Made by a program: the position numbers and the translations under genes. The notes below the pieces were generated by a model, which saw only the letters and a program-made list of their open reading frames with translations, made no database searches and was not told where the DNA came from. A stretch of 64,000 nucleotides of DNA from Alitta virens (taxonomy: Eukaryota > Annelida > Polychaeta > Phyllodocida > Nereididae). The DNA lies in contig OW028573.1 in assembly GCA_932294295.1 (NCBI GenBank), positions 60,241,829 through 60,305,828 on the forward strand, in the 5' to 3' direction. This document shows positions 13,801 through 25,940 of this stretch, piece by piece (the stretch's first letter is position 1; each line of letters opens with the position of its first letter).

Positions 13801-16800
13801 GCAAACTGCTCTTCTCTGGGCAAACAGTTACATATTTCTTTCATTTGATGTGGGATTCCTTTTCATCGCTCCATCACTCTCCTCTGTTTGTCTGCGAATA
13901 TTAAGGAAGCAAATCCGCCCAACATCCATTGCCCCAGTCGATTTCAAACATCTGAGTTATCCCTTGTATAACCCAGGCATTTTGCTGGATTGCTTGTCTT
14001 CCAAGAAAGCCTTTCAAATAACCTGTGTATGTTTTGCTGCTGTCAACAGACCTCTGACATCAATATGACAGTTGCAGGGCTGTGGTTGGGTAGTAGATCT
14101 ATGTTGAATAGCAAAGGTATGAAACACAATATCATAAAAGCCACTGACGTTAACATATTGACAAAGCAGGAAGACTTTTACTGGTTAATATTTTGTAGAG
14201 CATAGTACATATAACTACATTTGGAACAGGAAGCAGAATAATTTAGTTGGAATATCTCTCATTCCTGCCAGACTTGCTGTTTGAAGACAGTGTCAAGTTC
14301 CCCCACTAAAAGCCCAGTTTTTGTGTTTGTCTGGCAACAGCCAGTTTCCTTTTTACAGCATCTTTAAAACAGTTGTAAGAGGAGTTGCCAAAGTCCTCCT
14401 TGGTTGCACGGAGCAGAGAATTTTGTTTACAAATGAAATATGAATCTGGGGATGAGGTCTCATCTGATGCATGCGCTGTTCCTGCAGCAGGCGGGTCGAT
14501 GTTGTATATTGGGCAAAATTCGACCTGCTCCGCCCCGTGGCTATCAAGTTTCGCCACGTTAGTGAAAATTAATATTCATCAGGGCGAGCTACTAAACACT
14601 CGGGATACGATATCATAGCAAGTCTTCGACCGGGGACGACAGGGCTGTGTCCGGAATACATCTCCCACTTCGGAGTGGATTTCATTACAACACAAGTGTT
14701 AATAAATTCCATTACTGACCAGGCATAGTTCTCTCTGGTGTGAGGGAAAGAGCCGTTGAGAAGACCAAGGTAAACACCGGCCTCGTAATCAAGCCATTGC
14801 GTCACTCATCAGGGAATCCCCCCTTCCCATAGTACCATGCGCATGAATAAATCAAGCAACATATACCAATATCCCCGTTTCTCAATCATTCAAATGCAAT
14901 AAAGTGCCCTGAGTCAATCACACTCAACTTCCATCGGTTGTTATTAGACGGTGTGCTGCTGTTTAAAAAAACTACAAAAAAACTGAAAGTTGAGCTTTTA
15001 TAAACTGAGTAGAAGTATACAGTCTACTGAGTGATTAACAGCATCAGAAATGAACAATAAACGGACAATAAGACAGAGTTCCTGAGCAAATATTGGGGCT
15101 GAAAAAAAAAGGTCTGCAGTTGGCAACAGGCAATACATATTCAGGTGGTGTGACGATAGACTCTTGGTGCATACTAATCAATAGCTATGTCCAAGGCAGA
15201 TGCCTCAGGCTACAGCTCTGTTTCATCTCCTACTATACTTCAAGTAGTGTATAGACTGATCCATACTTTGCAGATATATGCCATTCAGGAGATAATAGGA
15301 GAACAACTCAGATGGGAATAGTATCTTGTGGCTTTGGTGTGGTGGATTGTGGTGCACCATGGAGTCATATGGTCCTCCCAGGGGATCAGAACAGTGCTGG
15401 GGGACAAGTAAGAAGGACAGAACCACTTGCCTTGACCAACCCTTTGAAATGCTGTGGATGCTGCATAAAATTTAGCTCATAAGAATAGAAACGTTTTAGG
15501 GGCATGTATGAAGAGTTTTGAGTAGCCAGATGATTTCCATAGGCTCACAGAAACAAGCGTTTCAATGGTGCTAGAGTTAGGGAGAAGCTAAGCTGCCCTG
15601 CTCGTCTCAGCAAATGCAGCAAATGTAACGCCCGAGGTGCTGAGATGCTCACAGACCGTTAACCACTCAGGAATGCCAGTGCAGGGCCCAAGCAATGCAA
15701 CCCCCTCCTATGCTAACAACTTGCTTTGCTTGTCTTCACGGCTGAGACAAACGCTTCTTAGAGATATTGACACTCCTGAAGGCGCTGTAAAGCTAAGTCG
15801 GCCGTCCCTCCAAGGCCCACTCAACTGTCCTCAAAGCCTCCCTGCACAAATTAACCGTGAGCCAGGGCAAACAAAAAATACCCAAACGGACAATTAATGC
15901 TGTCCACAAAGGTTTAGCCAGTTTAGACAGGGATCATGGCAAACACTTGATTGTGATTGTCTCTTGTTGCCTCCAGGTCCAGTTTGGCTCTGATGACCGA
16001 GGTATGCCAAGAGGATACCCACTGACCAATGGCCAGCTAGCGTCCAGCCAGAAGCATGACTGACCAACCCACCTCAGGTTTGACTTAAGTCTGTCTTTAA
16101 GATGAAATACCAATATTTGGCTCCTAAAAGCTGTGCTCGTGTATCAAAGCTGCGTGATGGCTTGCACTGCATTAGGAGGACTGACACCAAGCTGTATGAC
16201 TATGGCCCAGCCCGTGTACTTAGTTATAGTCATTAAGTAATACAATGATGGACGTTTACTGCAACTTAGTTTTGCACTTTGGTCACCTTCCTTTGATATT
16301 TTACAGGCCTCGTTAATTAAAGTTAACCACTGAGATTGTTGTGTAATTAATGCGACGTGAAGGTTTGGTGAATAAGGACTTTCACATGCTAAAAATGAGA
16401 TTAATTACCAGTGGTGACATTATTGTTTCAGAGATGACGTGGATATATGGCAGGGCAAGACGAGGACCATCCAGGAATGAAGAACCTTCTCATGATATAG
16501 AGACCGACCTTGTGGAGTCACAGCTGATTTACAGGGCCCTGCATTCCTCGGCCAATTAAGCCCTTGGAGGGTGAAAACCATTTATGGCATTGCATGTGAA
16601 CTGAGGACAATCTCACCAAAGGCCCATTAAAGGGCAAAAAATAAACAAAATGCACATTTTATCATTTGTGTTGTGTACTGAAAATTGACTTTGATGTAAT
16701 AATTATCAACAATTTATGGATACATTCAGTGAGATAACTTTGCATTAAAAGCGTCGGTGACAAGTGAAAATTACTACCAAATGGTACAGAAATTTACTGT

Positions 16801-19800
16801 GAACATAAAATAAAGTGTCAGAATAAAGAATCAGTCAACAATGTTGCCTTTATGTGTCGTGAGTTCTTTAACACTATTTTCGTAAGTTCATTTTAAGTTT
16901 TATGTTGAGATGACGAATTGGGAATTACTATCCGCTGTTGAAATGTGAGTTATTTTAATCAGAGGGAGTTCACTTCTAATTGTCTTTCCTATTTACCACG
17001 ACACCAAAGAACAATAGTTAATTTTCGCGGTGGCTGGAACATGTTTTCAAAAAAAGGGACATCTAAGTTGATTTAGACTGACTGGGGCAGACCATTAATC
17101 AAGTTTGATGGAAACCGCAAGGAGATGCTCATTAATGGCTGCTCCATTGTTTTCTTGCAGTTCAGGGCGAGAGTTTGATTGGGGATGGTACCTAATGGCT
17201 GCTGCAGGGACAGAGGGCATGCTGCCAGAGGGTTGTGTCTCATCTTGACCACATGGGTCGACAGCTTGCCTGAACCTCCCCCTCACCGGGCCTTCACGGC
17301 CATCATGGGGCCCTCAGCCCCAGTCTTCTTTCTCTCACCCCTTCACCCTCCCTTTGTGCGGAACAACCAAAGCCAGAGCTTTTGACTGGTTCCGTGACAA
17401 TGACAATGAGGCAGGCACGCGCGCACTGTCATGCTACCAGACTAGGCGGAAGTGGCTGTGGTATTAGACGTCATTATCAATCTTAAAGCTCTCAACTTTG
17501 CTGAATGCCTGACATCGATATTTTGATAGATCATAGCGACAGAGACCCTAAATCAAACAAGTCCTGTTGTTTACCACAGCCCAAGGTCAAAGGCTCAAGT
17601 CTTAGGTTAAGTGGTATATTAGAGACATTGCTGGCAAGCCTGCCCTCCTCAGAAAGGGGCTGCTTGGTGGTGCGTTCTCAGCTTGTGCTTGATTGTTTAA
17701 AGGTCAGAAGCGATGTGGTTGTGTTCATGTTTTGATTGAGCGTTTGAAACAAAACAAAAAAGACCCTAAAGCATGGAAAAGAGCATGGCTTTTTGTTTAA
17801 ACTTTGTGTTGAACGGTTCAGAAAAGCACATCCCAACGACCAATATCTTGCACGTATGTGTTTGTGTGACTGCCTGACTTTCCCACCACATTTGGTCATT
17901 GCACTCCATACCATACACAGTTCCTGCAACTTAGTTTATCCAAGCTGCATCCATGAAGTGGACTGACTCCATGATAAAACATTGGCTCTTCAATGTTGCC
18001 AAACCAATAACCAGGAATGAAGGGGAATGTGTCATTCTTGTCTGTAGTGTCAAGTAGCTTTATTTACATGTTTAAAATATCTACTCTACATATCTTTATT
18101 CTGCATGTCTGTCAGTCTTCTAACTATTAAAGTCTTTTGTTACCCTTTTTCTGTGTCTGGCTGAATGGGAGGCTTTGTCAAGTGCTGCTACCTCAGGTGT
18201 CCATCTCCACCATTAGTGTCCATTGCTTTTCTTACAAGCCGAGAATGACTGTTAAATGAATGATGCGTTTGTAGTGTCCAGTGTGAGTGGGGATCAGTGC
18301 TGGTCCCTCAGAGGGCCGATCAGCCTGCCCTTGCCATTTGCAGGCGTCATTAGGTAGAACAGGCCTCACACCTCTGGACTCTTGGCTGAGTGTGTCCTGG
18401 CCCAGCCCTCCCCTGGCCTCCCTTAAGCCCGGCCTTCCTCATAATTGTCACACAATGGGACTGCATGGCGCCCATTAAGAACTCGTTTTGAATATTCACC
18501 TCACAAAAATGGCTTTATTACGTTTCATTAGTGAGGGCGTTTAGAGGTCTGCTGCTGAAGCAGGGCCATCAGAGGACCAACACCGCAGCTCCATCATCCA
18601 GAGGCAACTGATGCGGCTAGTCTACCTGGTTGCAGCATCCCTCTGCGAGTATCCTATGTCCCTCATCACATCTGATCCTCGTGAATTATCTCTTTTGGGG
18701 GACATCTAAATGAAAGCAGCCACGCAGAGGACAATGCTCTGCCATCAACACCAATCAATCCTGATTTATATTGGACCACACACGGATTGCAAAGAATGAA
18801 ATATCACGCAGATCATTCAGTGCTGGATACATAGCATCCAAAATTTCATCCCACAGAACAAACATCAATACATTGTATGCACCAATGGTCTACCACCTAG
18901 TGATGGCACTCTCATTGGCCAATAACAGCTATAGAAGGCAAGATCAATTAGAGAAAAGCAAGCTAGGACTGTGAAACACTACAGGTTGCGACAGCTCATT
19001 TGCATATGTAAATAGCACTCAAAACTGTTGCATGGCCACATGATCCAGCCATCACTTTTGTGAATGGTTTCCTCATCTATGACGTGTGAGTTGCCCTGGT
19101 TTGTCAGTCTGACGCAAATCTCAGTCAAATGCCTACAATGACCTTTCTCCTCACTAGGATTTCTGTTTCTGGCGACAGTGTCATATTAGCTTGACATTGT
19201 CATTCAGGACTGCAAAATGTTAACACGTAGACAGTTGGATGGTTTATACCACAACCACTAAGTTTTACCATCAAGTTAGCAAATAACTTTACCTCCCACC
19301 AGTGGTGACATGTTTTGCATTTGTCCTGATAGGCAGACATTTACTGTTGCAAGCTGACCATATTTGCCCTGAGAACAATGTATTCCCAATAATGAGTGAC
19401 ACGTTAAGCTTAAGCTATTTGGGTGGCAACATAAATCGCCATAACCTTTAGTAGCCAAGACGGTGGCAGTTGACCTGCCCTTCAGTACACACAAAGGTTG
19501 TCTGAAGGTTATGTATTAGAAGAATGTGCTCTAAGCCTATAGCGACTAACAGCAACTTGCAAGGTTAGTCCATGTGACAGGCTAGTGTTTGGTCGTGTCG
19601 TCCGGGGCCATTGAACTGTCATTGGTGTCTCAGTGTGAGTGTGATAAACAAAGGCTCTGACACGACTACAGCCACCCCTGTGCTTAGGCTGGCTTGACGA
19701 ACGGCCCTAATAAACAGCCCTGTTGTCTTTTTGCAGAGTGGATCAGAGGTCAGGGCAACAAACAGGGTGTCCATCAAAATATGAGAGGGCCGTTAGCAAA

Positions 19801-20589
19801 CAGCCAGGGACAGGTTGGGCGGAGGTGTTTCCCGGCCCCATGTCAACTGGAGTTTATACAAACACAGGCCATGGCAGCTGGGCAGTCGTGCCCCGCCTCA
19901 CCACTCTCAATATATTTATATTAAGTCCGATTGCTGACATGACTGCTGCCCAGGGACCGGGCCCAATGGCACACGGAGCCTTCCAACACAATTAGAAAAG
20001 GCCGCGGGCACAGGCCAAATAGGGTATCAGATCCGCCAATGATGTAGGATCGGCCAGTAATCAAGCGATGAAGTGGCCAGCAACCGATGGAGCAGGGCCA
20101 GCCTCAACTGCACTAAGCTATGGCAGTCTATCACACTGATGAATTGTCGCTTGTCACTCTCCTAACTCATCCACCATGCTTTATCTTAATTGCAGGGATT
20201 TGCTGGACACCCAAGGAAAGCCAGGCCAAGGGAGCTTCCAGTTTGGCATTGGTTACATCACATCCCTGCAGAAAAAGGTCAATGTAACAGCCGAATGAGA
20301 ACACAGCCAAATTAAGACCATTTGTGACCAGCTCAGACTCAAAGTGGTTGCTTGCCATGGGTGTATCGCGGCACATTGATGCTGTTGAGTCTGCTCCAAC
20401 AAGCTGGCAGCCAAGTCTTGCATCTCTTAGGAGCTGCTTGATAAGCTAGATCATTTGGGAAATCTGCCGCGATCTTAATAATGCAAATGGCCAGTCCCCA
20501 TCAGACTCCACACTGTGGATTATCTTCTATCCACTTGGACAACAATAACAAGGCAGATGCAATCTTGCTGACGTTTTATGACTTGAGCT
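10849..20589. other. Non-coding desert with candidate enhancer cores
   Basis: No exon is supported. The stretch 12.0-12.1 kb is purine-rich. Candidate cores are the DR1 at 12159, TAATTA (16402-16407) followed by a SOX-like ACATTATTGTTT (16418-16429), and a paired octamer ATTTGCATATGTAAAT (18998-19013). Confidence 0.4.
12159..12171 (+). promoter_or_regulatory. Perfect DR1 nuclear-receptor element
   Basis: AGGTCA A AGGTCA, a perfect direct repeat with one-base spacer, the consensus for RXR, HNF4, COUP-TF and PPAR-type dimers. About 30 bp downstream (about 12203-12214) a second receptor-like site TGACCAAGGTCA occurs, making a local cluster. Confidence 0.5.
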
Positions 20590-21140
20590 TTTATCAGGCC
20601 ATGAACCGGAAACCTCGTCTGAAAACACGGAGCGCGAGAATAGCGCGGGAGTCGGCGTTATCGTGGCGCTTATTCACGTCCTATCGCGCTATTTTCGGGT
20701 CGTTTCAAAAAGCCAGCAGCTAATGTGCTCAGTATCTGGCGACATCGGTCTTTAATCCAATTCTCGCTCCAAATCAAGCAGTGGTCATCAAGAATAAAGG
20801 AGCCAGGCTGACGATAAGGGCCCAGAACAACGTGGCCGGCACGTGAATGGCCACATTTGTCGCTGATGCGTTTCCAATACTCGACGATCACTAATCAATA
20901 ACGAGCCTCAATTTACTGGCCAGCGCTCAAAATTTAAAGCGCACGACGGGGGACAGGTTTTGCAAGCCCGTTTCGTCTAGAAATGACCGTTTGGACGGCA
21001 CAATGTTCGTAATTCTATTCCGACTTAAGGGCCCTTTTAGCCCGGCGAGGAAGGGCCTGGTGCAGGGGAAATAGGACATGCGAGACTCATTGCTGGCAAA
21101 TTTAATTTGGTGTGGGCCACGATCACGAGCTGAGTAAACA
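20590..21140. other. CpG-enriched non-coding block, candidate conserved element
   Basis: Roughly 550 bp with unusually frequent CpG (many gcgc, cgcg and tcgt words) within a CpG-poor desert. It contains homeobox-like and nuclear-receptor-like words but no convincing ORF or splice pair. The octamer ATGCAAAT is close by at 20481-20488. Candidate enhancer or cryptic promoter. Confidence 0.35.
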
Positions 21141-23056
21141 GGCGAACAGACCAAGCTGTTCTATAGCGGTCAGATAGTGAACGACATTACTGACCACTGG
21201 TCAAGGCTTTTACAACGTGTGAAAAGCCCATCCTACAACACACGGCCAGTAGATCATCATAGAGCATCTTCTGCAGCCAGACCTTTTGTTGTTTGAAGCA
21301 CCAAAGCTTCTCCTTTTGTTTGTGTTTAAACCAGGTTAACCCTGGAGCTAGGGCTGGGAAGTTGAGGTCACAAAAATAATGTACGTGACTCTTGGCAATT
21401 TGAAATTGTTGTCCTTTTCAGAACGACCTGGATGCAGCAATCAGGTTTATGCACATCGTGTGGTATGAAATTGAATGTCAACAAACAGGTGTGATTGTCG
21501 CGAGACTTAAACGAGATTTGAAGACAAACGACCGGAGCGACCTCTTTGAGCGAAATGAGAATCAATAGAAAAAGGATTGTTCATGGCGGAATGACATTGC
21601 CTCTGTCAGCTTGTTCATGTCAGTTGGACGGACGTCAAGATGACGGATGGTTGTGCAAACAGAGGCAAAAGATGGCACTGGACGTGAGGGCTTCTTCTGC
21701 TTCCGCCTGCTTCCTCTGCACAGCTCTGCACAGCCATGATAAAACATGGCGCCCTTTTAGTGCGGTCCAATGCAAGGGACCCACACATTGTCATACTTGG
21801 CCATTGTATTGTGTGTTGTCTGTGGAGACACATCACTCAAGACATGGATTGGAGAAGCAAAAAATCATAGGCACAGTGGACATGGGGAAGCAAGCACTGG
21901 CAAGCAGGCATTATGTCAAAGGTTAATGCCATGTTTGCTTGGCTCTGGCTGGGATATTGTTCTCCAGGTACTTGAGTGGTCGTGAGAATGTTTGTGCCCA
22001 TGCTAGGAGTCTGTTGGGCACATGCCCAGTGCTTCATCCACTCCTGTTGTTTCCAACAAAAGCCTGAGCCATGAAATTGTATACAGATGCGGACTTGAGG
22101 CGCTCATATTGACTGGTCATCCAAACGCCAGGAAGTGGCCCTAAGTGGCCGGAATGGAGTGGACAGTGCACTGGACAGCTGACCTCTGCCCCCAACGTGC
22201 TCTAGTTTGTCGCTCAGATGACCAGCACACTGACAATACTGACGCCTTGACAGATCATCAATAGCTTCCATATCGATATCAATCTTCAGCATGCATCTTG
22301 AATTTCAATACCAAGAGATGCTTCGCAACGCTCCACTAACTTAGTGAAGAAGCTGCTGTCCTGCTGAAGACATCATGGGTAAACATTGCAGGCCCTTCTG
22401 AATTGTCTCTAGCGCGTCCTGATCACTGTCTGCGCTGATTCTCCAGTGGGGAAGGCAAAATCTGGCGACTAAAAAGACCGTCTGACTAAATATTGGGAGA
22501 TTGAAAAGTAACCAGAGGAAATCATTAGTGCGGTCACTTAGGCGCCCCCAGTTGAGACGCTGCTCAACACTTCGTGTATGCAGAACGTTATCTGAGCAAA
22601 GAAGGCGAGGTTTGCAGATGCTGGATTGCAGACTAAATTTATTTGTGGTCACGGCCCGCCATTGCCAAAAAACGCACTAGGGCCTACGTCACGACCCTAG
22701 GACAGCGATACACTATCGTGGCATAGATTTTGTGAGCGGGTGTCAGCAAACCGAGCCGGGGTGACTAGGCGACAATACGTAGGTCAGAGCAAGTCGCCAA
22801 GGGGCAAGGACCTGCATCCCAAGCAGCAGTTTGCAAGCGCCGGCCTTCATTGCTCACAAGACTGTCAGCAATCACACCCCACTCAATCTAGGCCCAATAG
22901 AAGGTGGCTGTATGCTTGCCACTCCTCTCTCTTCTCACCCATCCTAGTCCTCCCTCCAATCTTGACCTTGTCGTGTTGATAAGAATCCCTGGCTCTCACC
23001 TACAAACCCACACCCGCTGCAGATTACCTCCCACCTCAGGATGTGGCCATTGGTGG

Positions 23057-23077
23057 TTGCTGCTGCTGCTGCTGCTG
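23057..23077 (+). repeat. (TGC)n microsatellite
   Basis: Seven TGC-type units followed by TGATGTTGC. Simple sequence. Confidence 0.8.
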
Positions 23078-23252
23078 ATGTTGCAGCTTTGACGAATTGC
23101 GTGGCGCAGGTCAGCCGACATGCGTCATATTTGGGTGGCTAGCATGATTGATGGGCAGCTCGATTCTTTTGTAGGTAGGGCACCAGGGCTCCACTTGCAA
23201 CAACTTCGTGTCTTCGGAAGCAAAAAGTCACATAAAAGTTAAAACTACCTCT

Positions 23253-23293
23253 CACGTGACCATCTCGCGTGACATGACGTCACAGGGCACGTG
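23253..23293. promoter_or_regulatory. E-box / CRE / E-box composite
   Basis: Within 41 bp lie CACGTG (23253-23258), a full palindromic CRE TGACGTCA (23275-23282) and a second CACGTG (23288-23293). Such a symmetric bHLH-bZIP composite is unlikely to be random and suggests a promoter or enhancer core. No gene start is seen nearby. Confidence 0.4.
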
Positions 23294-25923
23294 GCATGGC
23301 TGCTGCCTCGTTTCCATCACCATCTCGTCCTTCAAAGTTAGACCACAAACTGATCAGTGCTGTTCGACTTAAATCTCCCAGTGAGCTCGTGGCTAGTACT
23401 TCTAGGGACATCCTGCAGTTAGCTCAGCCGGTATAAATCTTCATTTGAGACCGGAAATCCAATAAGCAGAATGACAAAGTGCTCTAGTACCTGTACCTTA
23501 AACCTGTGAGATTACCAGTGGTGTAAGTTATGTCAATTACTGGCAAAACATAAAGATGTTTTCCATAAATCTGCAGATCTACATCATAACAAGAGAAAAT
23601 TTATTACGTCTGCCATTTCTTTTGTGGGGAGGGAAGGATTTCATTTTCTGCTAAGTTGTCGCCTTTTCGCTTGATTAGGCGCGTAGTCTTCTTGGGGCGG
23701 CGACAAAGCGTGCGGATTTATTTGTGATGTCAGCTTGCCTCTCTCATCATGGCTCGGGATTCATCATCCATCGTTATCTCATTTGTATTGATAAATGGCA
23801 GGATCAACGTGGCGACATTTTTCTCAGTTACACTTCAGCCCCTATTGGGGTAGGTCGAGCGAAAAGAGAGAAGAAGGAGTGGGATGAATAAGGACAGCCG
23901 AGCAGCCCAAGAATATTGGCAACAAGGCTTCAGCCGGATTCTCCACCAAATATGGATCAGCCGCAAACTGTCACAAACAATTTGCCTCTCCTTTCTTTTG
24001 AATGTGCAAATGAAGATGCAGTTTCATGTCTGAATCTGTTGTTACCAATCTTGTCATCAAAAGCAGTAGTTAACAATCACCAATCTATGACATTGTGAAT
24101 AATTATGGCTCTTCAACCTGGTTTACATTATGCTTTTCATACTACCTCTTGTCCTGTTACTATATTACCTTCTTTCTAGTTTCTTGCAACCTTTTCTCAG
24201 AAGAAAGAGCCCAGCTAGGCAAGCTTATAAGCTCATTCAGGGAGCCCATGAGGACCCATAGACTACACAGAGAATAGAGCAGAATTAGGCAATTCAAGGA
24301 ATGTCATATACCCATCTTGGAGAGGCGGCTGCAGATTCCAAGGGATACCTGGGGGATATCCCCCATTTTCTTATATTTAATTGTGCCCAGTGTGCAATGG
24401 CATTCCTTGGCCAAGGATCATTAATCTAAAACAAATACGTGAGACGTGTACTGCATTCAAGGCACGGACTAGGTCCCACAAGGACGCCCGGTCAGCCCAA
24501 CTGGACCTAGGCTGCTGGACAGTGTGGACACTGGTCAGTTTGCCTTCATTTACCAAGACAAACCATGCAGTGTTAAGCAAAGTTATGATAACTAATATGT
24601 CATCTCACGGAAGGAGATTTGGTTAGGCGAAACCCATTCTGTGTAGTATTATTATTTCAATTTTATGTCATTTTTATCAGTAGGAATCCATTATTCCTTT
24701 TTGACAAACCAAGTAATTACAACAAAGACAGGGAGGTTAAGGACCTCCTAACAGTCATTACCCCACATTAACATCTGCATGGACTTAACCCAGACTAGAC
24801 TACCTACTAGTACTTAGCAGCATATTTCTAATGCCTTGTAATATACAGAGGGTACCAACATCAAGGGCAGTTATGATTAGTTTTCTGGCATAATATTCAG
24901 GGTTGCTGAATCAAGAGAAGCCATCAGGAAAGATCCTCATGCACATCAGGCCAGTTTATGGAAGAGAACCCTTGCCCGAGGCACATTCTGGCTGGCTGGG
25001 CAAGCAGTAGATCTTCATCTGTCGAAATAGGGTATTTTCAAGGCTGGCCATGTCCCAGAGGTGTGGTCATCCTGCAGCCCCCTGGCTAACCCCTTGCCAT
25101 AAACCGCCTCTCTGTGTCCCTCACATCTGCCCACTCCACCTAATTGCTGACTAGCCGCAAGTGACCACTGCAGCTTCTCACGTGTTCTGCAAATTTACCA
25201 GCTGATGAGCCCCCCTGCCCTGGCCTCTTCATTAGGCTTGTGTTATGAGTTAAATTGGAAGCGTTGCTCATCCTTTAGCCAAGGGGCAACTCGGTTGAAA
25301 GCTATTCAAAAACGACCTCATTGAAAACAAAAACAAGTTGTTTTAGTGTTTTAACCTTAGGGATATTTTTTCTCATTATATTTTGTTTTACTCATAAAAT
25401 GTTTCTTCGACTAAAACATTTCACATAATTTTAAATTTTCATGAGCAAGCTTTTCACTTTACAATGGCGTCAGCAATGTTACTTAAAAGTTGTGTACATC
25501 GATGTGAGGTGTCATAAGCATAAGTCGATTAAATATTGTTTTCTAGAGGTGAAAAATACAGGAGCACTTGAGTATTCAATGCACACTTTGCGAAAAGCAT
25601 AAAAGTGGAGCAACACACTCAAGCCAAACAAATTGGGGATACATTGCACATTTGTTCGAAGATCATTAAATGCGAAAAGCCCAAGGTCAACATGGACACA
25701 TGACGAGGCAAAAGAAGCAGGCTGAGATCAAACCTCATGTAAAATGTATAAGAAGGGACGTTAAGTGGGATGACCCCAGATGTTAAGATATCACATCCAA
25801 GGTGTGGACTGTGACAGGGACCGGCTCCACAGGGATTAATCAGCCCAGAGCATCCAGTGATCAGAGGAAGCCCACGCCGCAACAAAGTTATACTGCCCGT
25901 TGCCATGAGAAACGACCCCCTAA

Positions 25924-25940
25924 TGACCTTGTTATGACCT
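25924..25940 (-). promoter_or_regulatory. Perfect DR5 nuclear-receptor element (RARE-like)
   Basis: On the minus strand the sequence reads AGGTCA TAACA AGGTCA, two perfect half-sites in direct repeat with a 5-bp spacer. This is the classical RAR/RXR response element. Each half-site is also preceded by A or AA, compatible with ERR/NR5A-type monomers. Whether it is functional is unknown. Confidence 0.5.

Noticed and set aside
15325..15362. Similarity of this stretch to 56831-56875 (TATCTTGTGGCTT...ACCAT)
   Set aside because: Short and gapped; not enough to claim a repeat.
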